Shown in pieces: positions 6,710-13,337 of a DNA stretch of 13,337 bases. Each line of letters begins with the position of its first letter. Within the stretch, counting starts at the first letter, position 1. The position numbers and the translations under genes were made by a program. Source of the stretch: Bacteroidota bacterium (GTDB lineage: Bacteria; Bacteroidota; Bacteroidia; UBA7662); the NCBI GenBank assembly GCA_016868875.1, contig VGFN01000027.1:1-13337 (forward strand), given 5' to 3'. The notes under the pieces were generated by a model that had not been told where the DNA came from, did no database searches, and was given only the letters and a program-made list of their open reading frames with translations.

Positions 6710-7015
6710 ATGGTGAAAGCAGTGGTCAAGAAATTGAGTTTTGAGCAAGTCCGGGAAGCGTATGCTTTGGTTCATTGCCTTAAACAAGACCTTCGGCAGT
6801 CGATTATTTCCCTCTTGCATCGCCATTTGGAACTTACAGCCCATGACATCGCAACCAAACTCGGTATAGATTCCTCATTGGCTCATCATCATCTTGGTCT
6901 TTTGGTGGAAGCGGGAATTGTGGAGATCACCGTTTGTCCAACTTCTTCGGTATTTAAGCTCAATTATTTGAGCTTGACCAAATACCTGTCTGCGCTTAAA
7001 TGCTTGGGTGGGTAA
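6710..7015 (+). CDS. Small ArsR-like winged-helix transcriptional regulator
   Basis: A 101-residue protein with a single winged-helix DNA-binding domain. Residues 21-40 (H-C-L-K-Q-D-L-R-Q-S-I-I-S-L-L) match the first helix of ArsR regulators. Residues 42-66 form the helix-turn-helix, with A-H-H-H-L-G-L-L-V-E-A-G-I-V (58-71) matching the recognition helix and the turn into the wing. I see no metal-binding C-V-C motif, so a metal sensor is not implied. It is transcribed divergently from manC across 89 bp, so that gene or itself is a natural candidate target (inference). GGGG directly abuts the ATG at 6710, too close to act as a good Shine-Dalgarno. Its 3' end overlaps the 3' end of serS by 20 bp on opposite strands. 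Confidence 0.8.
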   Translation: MVKAVVKKLSFEQVREAYALVHCLKQDLRQSIISLLHRHLELTAHDIATKLGIDSSLAHHHLGLLVEAGIVEITVCPTSSVFKLNYLSLTKYLSALKCLGG

Positions 7016-8285
7016 TTTTTGCGAAGCCGGTGTAGGGTAAAAGTGCATCGGGAATGCGGATACCGTCGTCTTCTTGGTAGTACTCCAGCAAGGCCGCAAG
7101 GATGCGAGGCAATGCCAAGGCTGAACCGTTAAGGCTATGGGCCAAGCGATTTTTACCGGTTTCTTTTTCTTTGAAGCGGAGGCGAAGTCGGTTGGTTTGG
7201 AAGCTCTCGAAGTTACTTACCGATGAAATCTCCAACCAGCGATTCTGCCCTGCACTCCAAATTTCAAAATCATAGGTCAGGGCTGAGGCAAACCCCATAT
7301 CACCTCCGCAGAGTTTGAGGATACGAAAGGGCATCCCAAGGCTGGAAACCAGTTGAGCCACATGGTTCTTCATCGTTTCAAGGACGGCATAACTCTGTTC
7401 GGGATGAGTGATTTGCACGATTTCGACCTTATCGAATTGATGCAAACGGTTAAGGCCGCGGACGTCTTTGCCATAGGATCCGGCCTCCCGACGAAAGCAA
7501 GGCGTGTAGGCAGTATTAAGAATAGGTAATTCGTTTTCTTGGAGCAGGAGATCCCGGTATAGATTCGTCACAGGCACCTCGGCTGTTGGAGCAAGGTACA
7601 GACGGTCCTCCGTGACCAAATACATTTGCCCTTCCTTGTCCGGTAATTGCCCGGTCCCGAATCCTGAATCTTCGTTGATTAAAATAGGGGGCTGAATTTC
7701 GGTGTAACCCGCTGCCGTATTGAAATCCAAAAAATACTGAATCAAAGCTCTTTGGATTTTGGCTCCTTGTCCGGTATAAACCGGGAAACCTGCACCGGTG
7801 ATTTTGACCCCTAGCTCAAAATCAATCAGGCGATACTGGGTGGCAAGGTCCCAATGCGGTTTGGAACGCTGTATATCTTCGGCATTTGGATTGGACAGAA
7901 AAACCACCTCGTTGTCGGCAGGTCCGCCGCCTTCGGGAACCGACTCATGCGGGAGATTCGGCAAGCGTACGAGTTGTTGATGGATCTCCTCTTGCAGGGC
8001 CTGGACTTGGGCATCCAATTCAGCGGTTTGTTCTTTGAGGATGACTACCTCGGCCTTTATTTGTTCGGCTTCTTGGGTTTGGCCGTTTTTCATTGCCAGG
8101 CCAACAGCCTTGGCCTGAAGGTTCAAGGTCGCTTGGTTTTGTTCACAAAGGGTAAGCACCCGCCGTCTCTCATCGTCCAATTTGAACAATGCCTCCAGGG
8201 CCTGCTCTGCATGAGGCACTTTCTTGGTGGTTAGGGCTTGGATAGCCTGATCGCGATGTTCGCGGAGATAGGGTATTTGCAACAT
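6996..8285 (-). CDS. serS: Seryl-tRNA synthetase
   Basis: A class II aminoacyl-tRNA synthetase that charges tRNA-Ser and tRNA-Sec with serine. The protein has 429 residues, the usual length. Residues about 27-105 form the antiparallel coiled-coil arm that contacts the long variable arm of tRNA-Ser. The catalytic core shows T-A-E-V-P (234-238, serine binding), motif 2 F-R-R-E-A-G-S (265-271) with L-N-R-L-H-Q-F, and motif 3 L-N-G-S-A-L-A-L-P-R (385-394). ATG 8285 gives the conserved N-terminus M-L-Q-I-P-Y-L-R-E-H. The gene lies 48 bp downstream of the TPR gene on the same strand. An exact -7 match, TAAATTTG (8312-8305), lies 20 bases before the start codon but has no -33 box at the right distance. 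Confidence 0.97.
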   Translation of the reverse strand: MLQIPYLREHRDQAIQALTTKKVPHAEQALEALFKLDDERRRVLTLCEQNQATLNLQAKAVGLAMKNGQTQEAEQIKAEVVILKEQTAELDAQVQALQEEIHQQLVRLPNLPHESVPEGGGPADNEVVFLSNPNAEDIQRSKPHWDLATQYRLIDFELGVKITGAGFPVYTGQGAKIQRALIQYFLDFNTAAGYTEIQPPILINEDSGFGTGQLPDKEGQMYLVTEDRLYLAPTAEVPVTNLYRDLLLQENELPILNTAYTPCFRREAGSYGKDVRGLNRLHQFDKVEIVQITHPEQSYAVLETMKNHVAQLVSSLGMPFRILKLCGGDMGFASALTYDFEIWSAGQNRWLEISSVSNFESFQTNRLRLRFKEKETGKNRLAHSLNGSALALPRILAALLEYYQEDDGIRIPDALLPYTGFAKITHPSI

Positions 8286-8333
8286 GGACGCCGGGATTGT
8301 AGGGCAAATTTATTCCAATTCAACCCTCCCTTA

Positions 8334-9626
8334 TCAGCCCTCATCGACCGATGGTGCCGGTTTCTTCCAAACGTACACCAACACAGCAGCCAATATCACC
8401 AACAAAATGCTGACAATCAAGGCTATGTTGGTGGCCTTCAAGCGCTCCTGTTGGACTAGCATAAGGGACTTTTCGAAGGCCAATTGATCGGTTTGACGCT
8501 GCAGGTGTTCGGAGTTGTAGGAGGCTTGAATCTCCAAGAGGCGTTGGTCGGATTCCTTGGCCATGATTAGGCTATCCAGTTCTCTCCAGGCTTTGAAATG
8601 AACCATGGCTTGTCGTGGATTCGAGGATTCGGCCACCACTTCGGCCATCAAGGCATGGGCGCGACGGAGGACGAGCAAATCATCGCAGGCATTGGTTTCA
8701 AAGAGCTTGATGACTTCCGTGCACCAGACCGTTATGGAATCGCGAGATCCACCCATTCGGTGCAGGCATTCCGCTTTTTTGGAGAGGATTTGAGCGATAT
8801 ATTCATTGTTTTGGATAACCTTGGCCAGCAGGAGACTTTGCCGATACCCTTCCAGGGCTTTGGCATACTTACCGGTTTTGGAATAGACCTCGGAAATATT
8901 GCACAGATCAGAACTGATTGCAAGGGTATCTTTGCTGTCAATATCAATTTTAAGTGCTTTGTTATAGTTTGACAAAGCAGAGGAAAATTGCCCCGTCATT
9001 TCAGCGATAACCCCCAAATTATTATAGACATAGCTAATCATTGACGGTTCGTTTTCGGCCTTGTATTGCGTCAATGCCTCTTGGTAATACCGGTTGGCGT
9101 TGGACCAATCTTTTTGTTGCGCATAAATATTACCTAAATTCAATGTTACTGCGTTAATCGCATCTCTTCGACCCAATTTCCTGGCCAATTGCATGCCTTG
9201 TAAATAGGATTCGGCCGATGCGGTCAAAGCGAGCAATCGGTAATAGGCATTTCCTTTCACGATGTAACAGCTCATCAGTCCGCTGCTATCGTTGGTGCGG
9301 GTTAGGATTTCTTCTGCCTTAAGCGCTTGGGTAATGCACTGTTGGCTTTTGTTTTGGACTTGGTAACTTTTGGCTTTGATCAGATAATACTCTCCACGTA
9401 ACTTCTCGGGTAATTTGTTTGGAACCGGAACTTGTTGCAAGAGGCGTAGGGCTTCATGAGGCTGTTCCTTGTATACCTCTTCGGCTTTTCGGAGGATTTC
9501 CTGGGCTTGTTTGGGCGGGGTATTCGAGGGTTTGCTAGGGTTCTGTGCCAGGTGATCCGTGGCGACCAAAGCCAAGCAAAGTAGAACGCTCAGAAAGATT
9601 TGCGGAAAACGTAGATTTTTTTTCAA
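8334..9626 (-). CDS. TPR-repeat protein with signal peptide and C-terminal membrane anchor
   Basis: A 430-residue protein of unknown specific role. Residues 1-27 form a signal peptide. Residues about 40-350 are tetratricopeptide repeats, with typical units around 119-150 (G-N-A-Y-Y-R), 163-195 (L-N-L-G-N-I-Y-A-Q), 200-230 (Y-N-N-L-G-V-I-A-E) and 240-272. Residues 355-398 look like a coiled coil, and 400-420 are a transmembrane helix ending in a ten-residue basic/acidic tail. The order matches the sensor half of TPR-type histidine kinases and regulators common in Bacteroidota, but no kinase or DNA-binding domain follows the helix. The start is TTG 9626, the only usable start after an upstream stop, and it is well placed for the signal peptide. 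serS follows after 48 bp. Confidence 0.85.
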   Translation of the reverse strand: MKKNLRFPQIFLSVLLCLALVATDHLAQNPSKPSNTPPKQAQEILRKAEEVYKEQPHEALRLLQQVPVPNKLPEKLRGEYYLIKAKSYQVQNKSQQCITQALKAEEILTRTNDSSGLMSCYIVKGNAYYRLLALTASAESYLQGMQLARKLGRRDAINAVTLNLGNIYAQQKDWSNANRYYQEALTQYKAENEPSMISYVYNNLGVIAEMTGQFSSALSNYNKALKIDIDSKDTLAISSDLCNISEVYSKTGKYAKALEGYRQSLLLAKVIQNNEYIAQILSKKAECLHRMGGSRDSITVWCTEVIKLFETNACDDLLVLRRAHALMAEVVAESSNPRQAMVHFKAWRELDSLIMAKESDQRLLEIQASYNSEHLQRQTDQLAFEKSLMLVQQERLKATNIALIVSILLVILAAVLVYVWKKPAPSVDEG

Positions 9627-9650
9627 TTTTAGCCAAAAATTGATAATTTC

Positions 9651-9682
9651 TTTGGAAATATAAGAAGCGCAATTTACTTTTG
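9651..9682 (+). promoter_or_regulatory. Bacteroidota-type promoter for rho
   Basis: TTTG (9651-9654) and TACTTTTG (9675-9682) are exact matches to the -33 and -7 consensus, separated by 20 bases. Transcription would start near 9688, giving rho a leader of about 175 bases. Confidence 0.7.
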
Positions 9683-9797
9683 GTCAATCTAAGGGCAGGA
9701 AATCACGAACCCATTCGGAATATTCGATAATCTGGTTCACCCCCCTTAATTCCCAATTTTATCAATAAACTTGATCCAATCCTTGGAATCCTGCTGC

Positions 9798-9836
9798 GAA
9801 TAACCTTACCGAGGTTGTTCAAAAATTCGTTTTTTT
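9798..9836 (+). promoter_or_regulatory. Hairpin plus U-run in the rho leader (possible attenuator)
   Basis: GAATAACCT (9798-9806) pairs with AGGTTGTTC (9812-9820) through nine pairs, one of them G-U, with a 5-base loop. It is followed by AAAAA-TTCG-TTTTTTT (9821-9836), which can itself fold with a TTCG loop. The U-run ends 27 bases before the rho start codon. The 9-base separation between the main stem and the U-run means it is not a classical terminator. Rho leaders are autoregulated in several bacteria, so a regulatory role is plausible. Confidence 0.35.
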
Positions 9837-9863
9837 AACTATCCACTCCACTAAATCCTTATT

Positions 9864-11606
9864 GTGTCCGAATCCAAAGGCAGAGGCCGACCTCGCAAGG
9901 TCCAAGCCGAGACAGTAACCGAGCCAGTCCAGGTTGAGCCACGCCGCCCAAGAGGTCGCCCACCCATGGATCCTGCAAAGCGAGCGATTTTGCCCGAAAT
10001 CGAAACAGGCCCAGAGCCCGTTATTCCGGAACCAGAGCCCGAAACCGCCCCTGAATTTGCGTTCGACGCCATTCCTTTGGCCACCAATCTTCCGTCTGAA
10101 GAGGGGCAACGCGGGGAAGAGCTAGAAGAAGCTTCAGAAGGTTCCGAGTCAGGTCCTTCATTCGGGTCTCCTTCCGGTCCCCAAGATGCTGCTCCTGGAA
10201 GATCTCGTGGACTCCGTCAAGAAGAAAGGTCCGGCCCTCATTCCACAGATCGATTTGCTCCGCGGCAAGGAGGGTCACCTTCCGAAAGGCAGGGATTTGT
10301 AGAGAGGCAGGGTTTCAAGGCTGGTCACGGAGTTGATCCTCGAAACGAACAGCGGGGTGATTTCCGGCAGGGTGCATCGCCACGAAATGAGCCCCGTCAA
10401 GGGGCTACTCAAGATGCTCGTAATCCCCAGGCAAACCGTAACCGAGAATGGGAGAAGCGTGATCCCAAGCCTTCGGATCGCTACGCCTTCGAATCGGTGA
10501 TTCAAATCGAAGGCGTCTTGGAGCCTACCCCGGATGGCTTTGGCTACCTGCGTTCTTCCGATTACCATTACCTCAATTCCCCCGATGATGTCTATGTGCC
10601 CGGGCACATGATCAAAAGTTTCAGCCTCAAACCGGGCGATACTGTGCGGGCCAAGGTTAGGCCACCGCGGGAAGGTGAGAAGTATTATATCCTCACCGGG
10701 GTGGAGAGCATCAACGGCCTGAGTCCGGCCGAGATCAGGGACCGTGTACCGTTCGATTATTTGACCCCGCTGTTTCCCAACGAGCAACTTCGATTGACCC
10801 ATCGCGCCGAGAACCTCTCGATGCGCATTATGGATTTGTTCACGCCCATCGGCAAAGGGCAAAGGGGGCTTATTGTGGCCCAACCCAAAACAGGTAAAAC
10901 CATCCTTCTCAAGGATGTGGCGAATTCCATTTCCTTCAATCACCCGGAGGTTTACCTCATTGTCTTGTTGATCGATGAGCGCCCGGAGGAGGTCACCGAT
11001 ATGGCAAGGTCGGTGAACGCCGAAGTCATTGCCTCGACCTTTGATGAGCCTGCAGACAAGCATGTTCGTATCGCCAATCTGGTGCTCGAGAAGGCCAAGA
11101 GAATGGTGGAATGCGGACACGACGTAGTCATCCTTTTGGACTCGATAACACGCTTGGCCAGAGCATACAACACCGTTCAACCTGCCTCCGGTAAGATTCT
11201 ATCCGGCGGGGTTGATGCTAATGCATTGCACAAGCCCAAGCGATTCTTTGGCGCCGCTCGTAATATCGAAGGAGGTGGTTCGTTGACTATCCTTGCCACC
11301 GCCTTGATTGATACCGGTTCCAAAATGGATGAGGTCATCTTTGAGGAATTCAAAGGGACTGGTAACATGGAATTGCAACTTGACCGCAAATTGTCTAACA
11401 AGCGTATTTACCCAGCTATTGACGTGACGGCATCCTCCACACGGCGTGACGATTTGCTGATGGACAAAGACATGCTCAAGAAAATGTACATCCTGCGCAA
11501 TCACCTTGCCGATATGACTTCCCAAGAAGCGATGGAGCTCTTGCTCAATCACATGCGCGGTACTTTGTCCAACGAAGAGTTCCTGATGTCGATGAACCGC
11601 GGTTAA
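9864..11606 (+). CDS. rho: Transcription termination factor Rho with long low-complexity N-terminal extension
   Basis: The hexameric RNA helicase that ends transcription at Rho-dependent sites. The conserved core runs from about residue 208: the cold-shock-like RNA-binding domain (G-V-L-E-P-T-P-D-G-F-G-Y-L-R, 217-230), Walker A A-Q-P-K-T-G-K-T (339-346), Walker B V-V-I-L-L-D-S (421-427), the Q-loop region S-G-G-V-D-A-N-A-L (447-455) and the R-loop/C-terminal stretch through K-G-T-G-N-M-E-L (497-504). Length is 580 residues against about 420 in Escherichia coli. The extra 205 residues are Arg, Glu, Gly, Pro and Gln rich, apparently disordered, and begin with two AT-hook-like motifs: G-R-G-R-P-R-K (6-12) and R-G-R-P-P (30-34). 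I see no helical Rho_N domain. The start is GTG 9864; an in-frame TAA at 9852-9854 rules out extension. Confidence 0.95.
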   Translation: MSESKGRGRPRKVQAETVTEPVQVEPRRPRGRPPMDPAKRAILPEIETGPEPVIPEPEPETAPEFAFDAIPLATNLPSEEGQRGEELEEASEGSESGPSFGSPSGPQDAAPGRSRGLRQEERSGPHSTDRFAPRQGGSPSERQGFVERQGFKAGHGVDPRNEQRGDFRQGASPRNEPRQGATQDARNPQANRNREWEKRDPKPSDRYAFESVIQIEGVLEPTPDGFGYLRSSDYHYLNSPDDVYVPGHMIKSFSLKPGDTVRAKVRPPREGEKYYILTGVESINGLSPAEIRDRVPFDYLTPLFPNEQLRLTHRAENLSMRIMDLFTPIGKGQRGLIVAQPKTGKTILLKDVANSISFNHPEVYLIVLLIDERPEEVTDMARSVNAEVIASTFDEPADKHVRIANLVLEKAKRMVECGHDVVILLDSITRLARAYNTVQPASGKILSGGVDANALHKPKRFFGAARNIEGGGSLTILATALIDTGSKMDEVIFEEFKGTGNMELQLDRKLSNKRIYPAIDVTASSTRRDDLLMDKDMLKKMYILRNHLADMTSQEAMELLLNHMRGTLSNEEFLMSMNRG

Positions 11607-11609
11607 CGC

Positions 11610-13337
11610 CTAACGAGTCATGGAAGCCATCCACGCTGCGCGGGTCGCCAATTGCTCCGCGGTAGCTTGCTGGTCGGGGGTGATTTTGTAGTGGTTATAA
11701 AAGTCCATCCCGCCCACTCCCTTCATCCACGCGATGCTGCAATGACCTAGGATATTGGTATGGAGTACCGCGAGTGCCTGATTCGCTTCCACGGACAGGG
11801 AACTTGGATCCGGATTCGCATCGTGCCACTCAACCGTTGTATAAAGTTCACCCACCGCTCCATGGAGGATTTCCTGCAATATTTTCCTGGCCTTGGCCTG
11901 TATATCGGATGAATCACTGGGTACGCCAGGGTCGGTGATGGTGTCCATATCCAGCATGATGGGCCCTGAATCAATGGACGTGACCAATTCATGGTCTACG
12001 ATTTGCCATGCTAACCATCGATCCCCAGGGCCTAATCCTGCCATAGCCGCAGGAGAACCGGGAACCGCATGCTCCACCGTGGGCAGACCTTTGTTCCAGA
12101 GCATTTGAACGCCCAAATACCGCTTGATCGAGTCTTCGCAAGGGCCAAGGATCATTTCGCAACCCACTGTGCGGACCATGGCCGCCAAACGGTTCTCCAG
12201 GGACATGGCCTGGGCATAATGTTCTTGGAAGTACGAGGTCCAATCGCAGGCCCCAGGAAGGTGCCGCCCACACCAAGCGATGAGGTCTGCTTCACGGTAC
12301 CCTTGCTTGGGGTTACGGCAATGTTCTTGCCAGAGGAACCGCATCAGATCGTCCAAGCTAAGGGTATTACCGCTGTAATGGCGCAATGTTAAATCCAAAT
12401 GAAGGGCTTGGAGCATCCCTTCGGCATAAATGGAAACCCGGCGATGCGGGGCCGAATGCAAGCTGCTGTACCCGTCCACCCAGGTATCCACGGAAGACTC
12501 GTGCAGCCCGTGGTTGTACCGTCCGTAGTTTACGGTGTGACGCAGGAGATATGCATTCACTTCGTCGAGGTATTCCTCGAAATTAAGGACGCCACAACGT
12601 GCCAAGAATAAGTCCCCGTAATACGTGGTGAATCCTTCGTAAACGTAGCCTAATTCGCTGAACATAAGCCCTTCGTAGCGGTAGGTTTGCAGGACTGCCG
12701 GGCGGATGCTCTTGATATTCCAGGCATGAAAGAGTTCATGCGATGCCACGCCCATCAGCTCTTTGTAGAGGCTGGTCCAAAGGTGTTGTTGAGGGCCCAA
12801 AGCCAAGACCGTGGAACGCAAATGCTCCACGCCGTGATAAAACGAAAAAGGCAGGGCCAGCAGCATAAAATGAAAAGTATCCACCGGGAAAGAACCCATG
12901 GTCAAAATTTGTTCGCAGCAGAAGGCCCGGAAATTCTGGAGAATACGCCCGCCCTCATCGCCTTCAGGGAATTGCGCCCCATAAATCCATAACACAAAAT
13001 TAATACCCTCGGCTGACCAACGTATTTCATGAAGCCTGGAGGATACGAGGAAGGGGCTGTCTACCAATTCGTGGAAAGAGGAAGCTGCGTAACACTGCTC
13101 TCCCTTGCTGGGCAATGCAATGGCAACTTGCCGCAGGTCGGCACCTGCCCCGGCATCCACCTGCAGGGTACAGGGTTCATGTTCTTGGCCAGGGATATAC
13201 AGGCAACAATGCACCGGGTTCACGTACAGGAGCTCCCGGTCCACCCAGCAGGCCCCTGCATCGGGTTGGTTCGCGAAATAGCTGTATTCGATAGCCAGGT
13301 GAGCAGCAGGCTCATGCTGCAGGACCCATTCCGAGGC
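11610..13337 (-). CDS. M61 family metallopeptidase with PDZ domain (partial, N-terminus outside the window)
   Basis: A zinc aminopeptidase of the glycyl-aminopeptidase family. The frame is open to the right edge, so the gene starts outside the window; a GTG at 13244 is not the true start because the preceding residues (L-A-I-E-Y-S-Y-F-A) already match the family's N-terminal beta domain. Counting from the edge, 575 residues are visible. The zinc site is H-E-L-F-H (200-204) with A-W-N-I-K-S-I-R-P following, and the third ligand is Glu234 in Y-E-G-F-T-T-Y-Y-G-D. S-I-Y-A-E-G-M-L (302-309) matches the helical-domain motif. A PDZ-like domain with V-P-G-S-P-A-A-M-A-G-L-G-P-G-D lies around 419-445. 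Whether it is exported cannot be told. Its stop codon is 3 bp from that of rho. Confidence 0.9.
   Translation of the reverse strand, partial: ASEWVLQHEPAAHLAIEYSYFANQPDAGACWVDRELLYVNPVHCCLYIPGQEHEPCTLQVDAGAGADLRQVAIALPSKGEQCYAASSFHELVDSPFLVSSRLHEIRWSAEGINFVLWIYGAQFPEGDEGGRILQNFRAFCCEQILTMGSFPVDTFHFMLLALPFSFYHGVEHLRSTVLALGPQQHLWTSLYKELMGVASHELFHAWNIKSIRPAVLQTYRYEGLMFSELGYVYEGFTTYYGDLFLARCGVLNFEEYLDEVNAYLLRHTVNYGRYNHGLHESSVDTWVDGYSSLHSAPHRRVSIYAEGMLQALHLDLTLRHYSGNTLSLDDLMRFLWQEHCRNPKQGYREADLIAWCGRHLPGACDWTSYFQEHYAQAMSLENRLAAMVRTVGCEMILGPCEDSIKRYLGVQMLWNKGLPTVEHAVPGSPAAMAGLGPGDRWLAWQIVDHELVTSIDSGPIMLDMDTITDPGVPSDSSDIQAKARKILQEILHGAVGELYTTVEWHDANPDPSSLSVEANQALAVLHTNILGHCSIAWMKGVGGMDFYNHYKITPDQQATAEQLATRAAWMASMTR

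Noticed and set aside
11595..11604. AACCGCGGTT palindrome at the end of rho
   Set aside because: It lies within the last codons of rho and its stop, with no following T-run, so it is not a terminator; probably chance.

Overview
The window looks like a chromosomal stretch from a member of the Bacteroidota. Two promoters match the phylum's sigma consensus (TTTG, about 20 bases, then TAnnTTTG), one ahead of tRNA-Glu and one ahead of rho. Shine-Dalgarno sequences are almost absent, and two genes start with GTG or TTG. A lysine/alanine-rich H1-like protein, M28 and M61 peptidases, a TPR-type membrane protein and a Rho with a long low-complexity N-terminus all fit. I cannot name the genus. I see no phage, insertion sequence, CRISPR array or defence gene. 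Most genes are housekeeping.

Layout. Bases 1-255 hold the start of an H1-like DNA-binding protein on the minus strand, built from 18-bp tandem repeats and cut by the window edge. Bases 256-1397 are an AT-rich gap with no convincing protein gene. The gap holds a dense cluster of inverted repeats (437-598), a minus-strand promoter candidate (612-642), and terminator-like hairpins on both strands. tRNA-Glu(UUC) lies at 1398-1469. A plus-strand cluster follows: glyceraldehyde-3-phosphate dehydrogenase, phosphoglycerate kinase and an exported M28 metallopeptidase. Next come, on the minus strand, a mannose-1-phosphate guanylyltransferase, and divergent from it a small ArsR-like winged-helix regulator (plus). 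The regulator overlaps tail-to-tail with seryl-tRNA synthetase (minus), which lies just downstream of a TPR membrane protein (minus). A 237-bp gap carries the rho promoter and a possible attenuator. Rho (plus) then converges on an M61 peptidase (minus) that runs off the right edge.

How the parts work together. gapA and pgk encode consecutive lower-glycolysis steps and are almost certainly co-transcribed, possibly with the M28 gene. manC supplies GDP-mannose, and the divergent regulator could control it. Three convergent gene pairs end within 3 bp of each other or overlap, leaving no room for intrinsic terminators. The least explained DNA is the 256-1397 gap, chiefly the hairpin-rich stretch upstream of the H1-like gene, which could be a structured leader or a small RNA.
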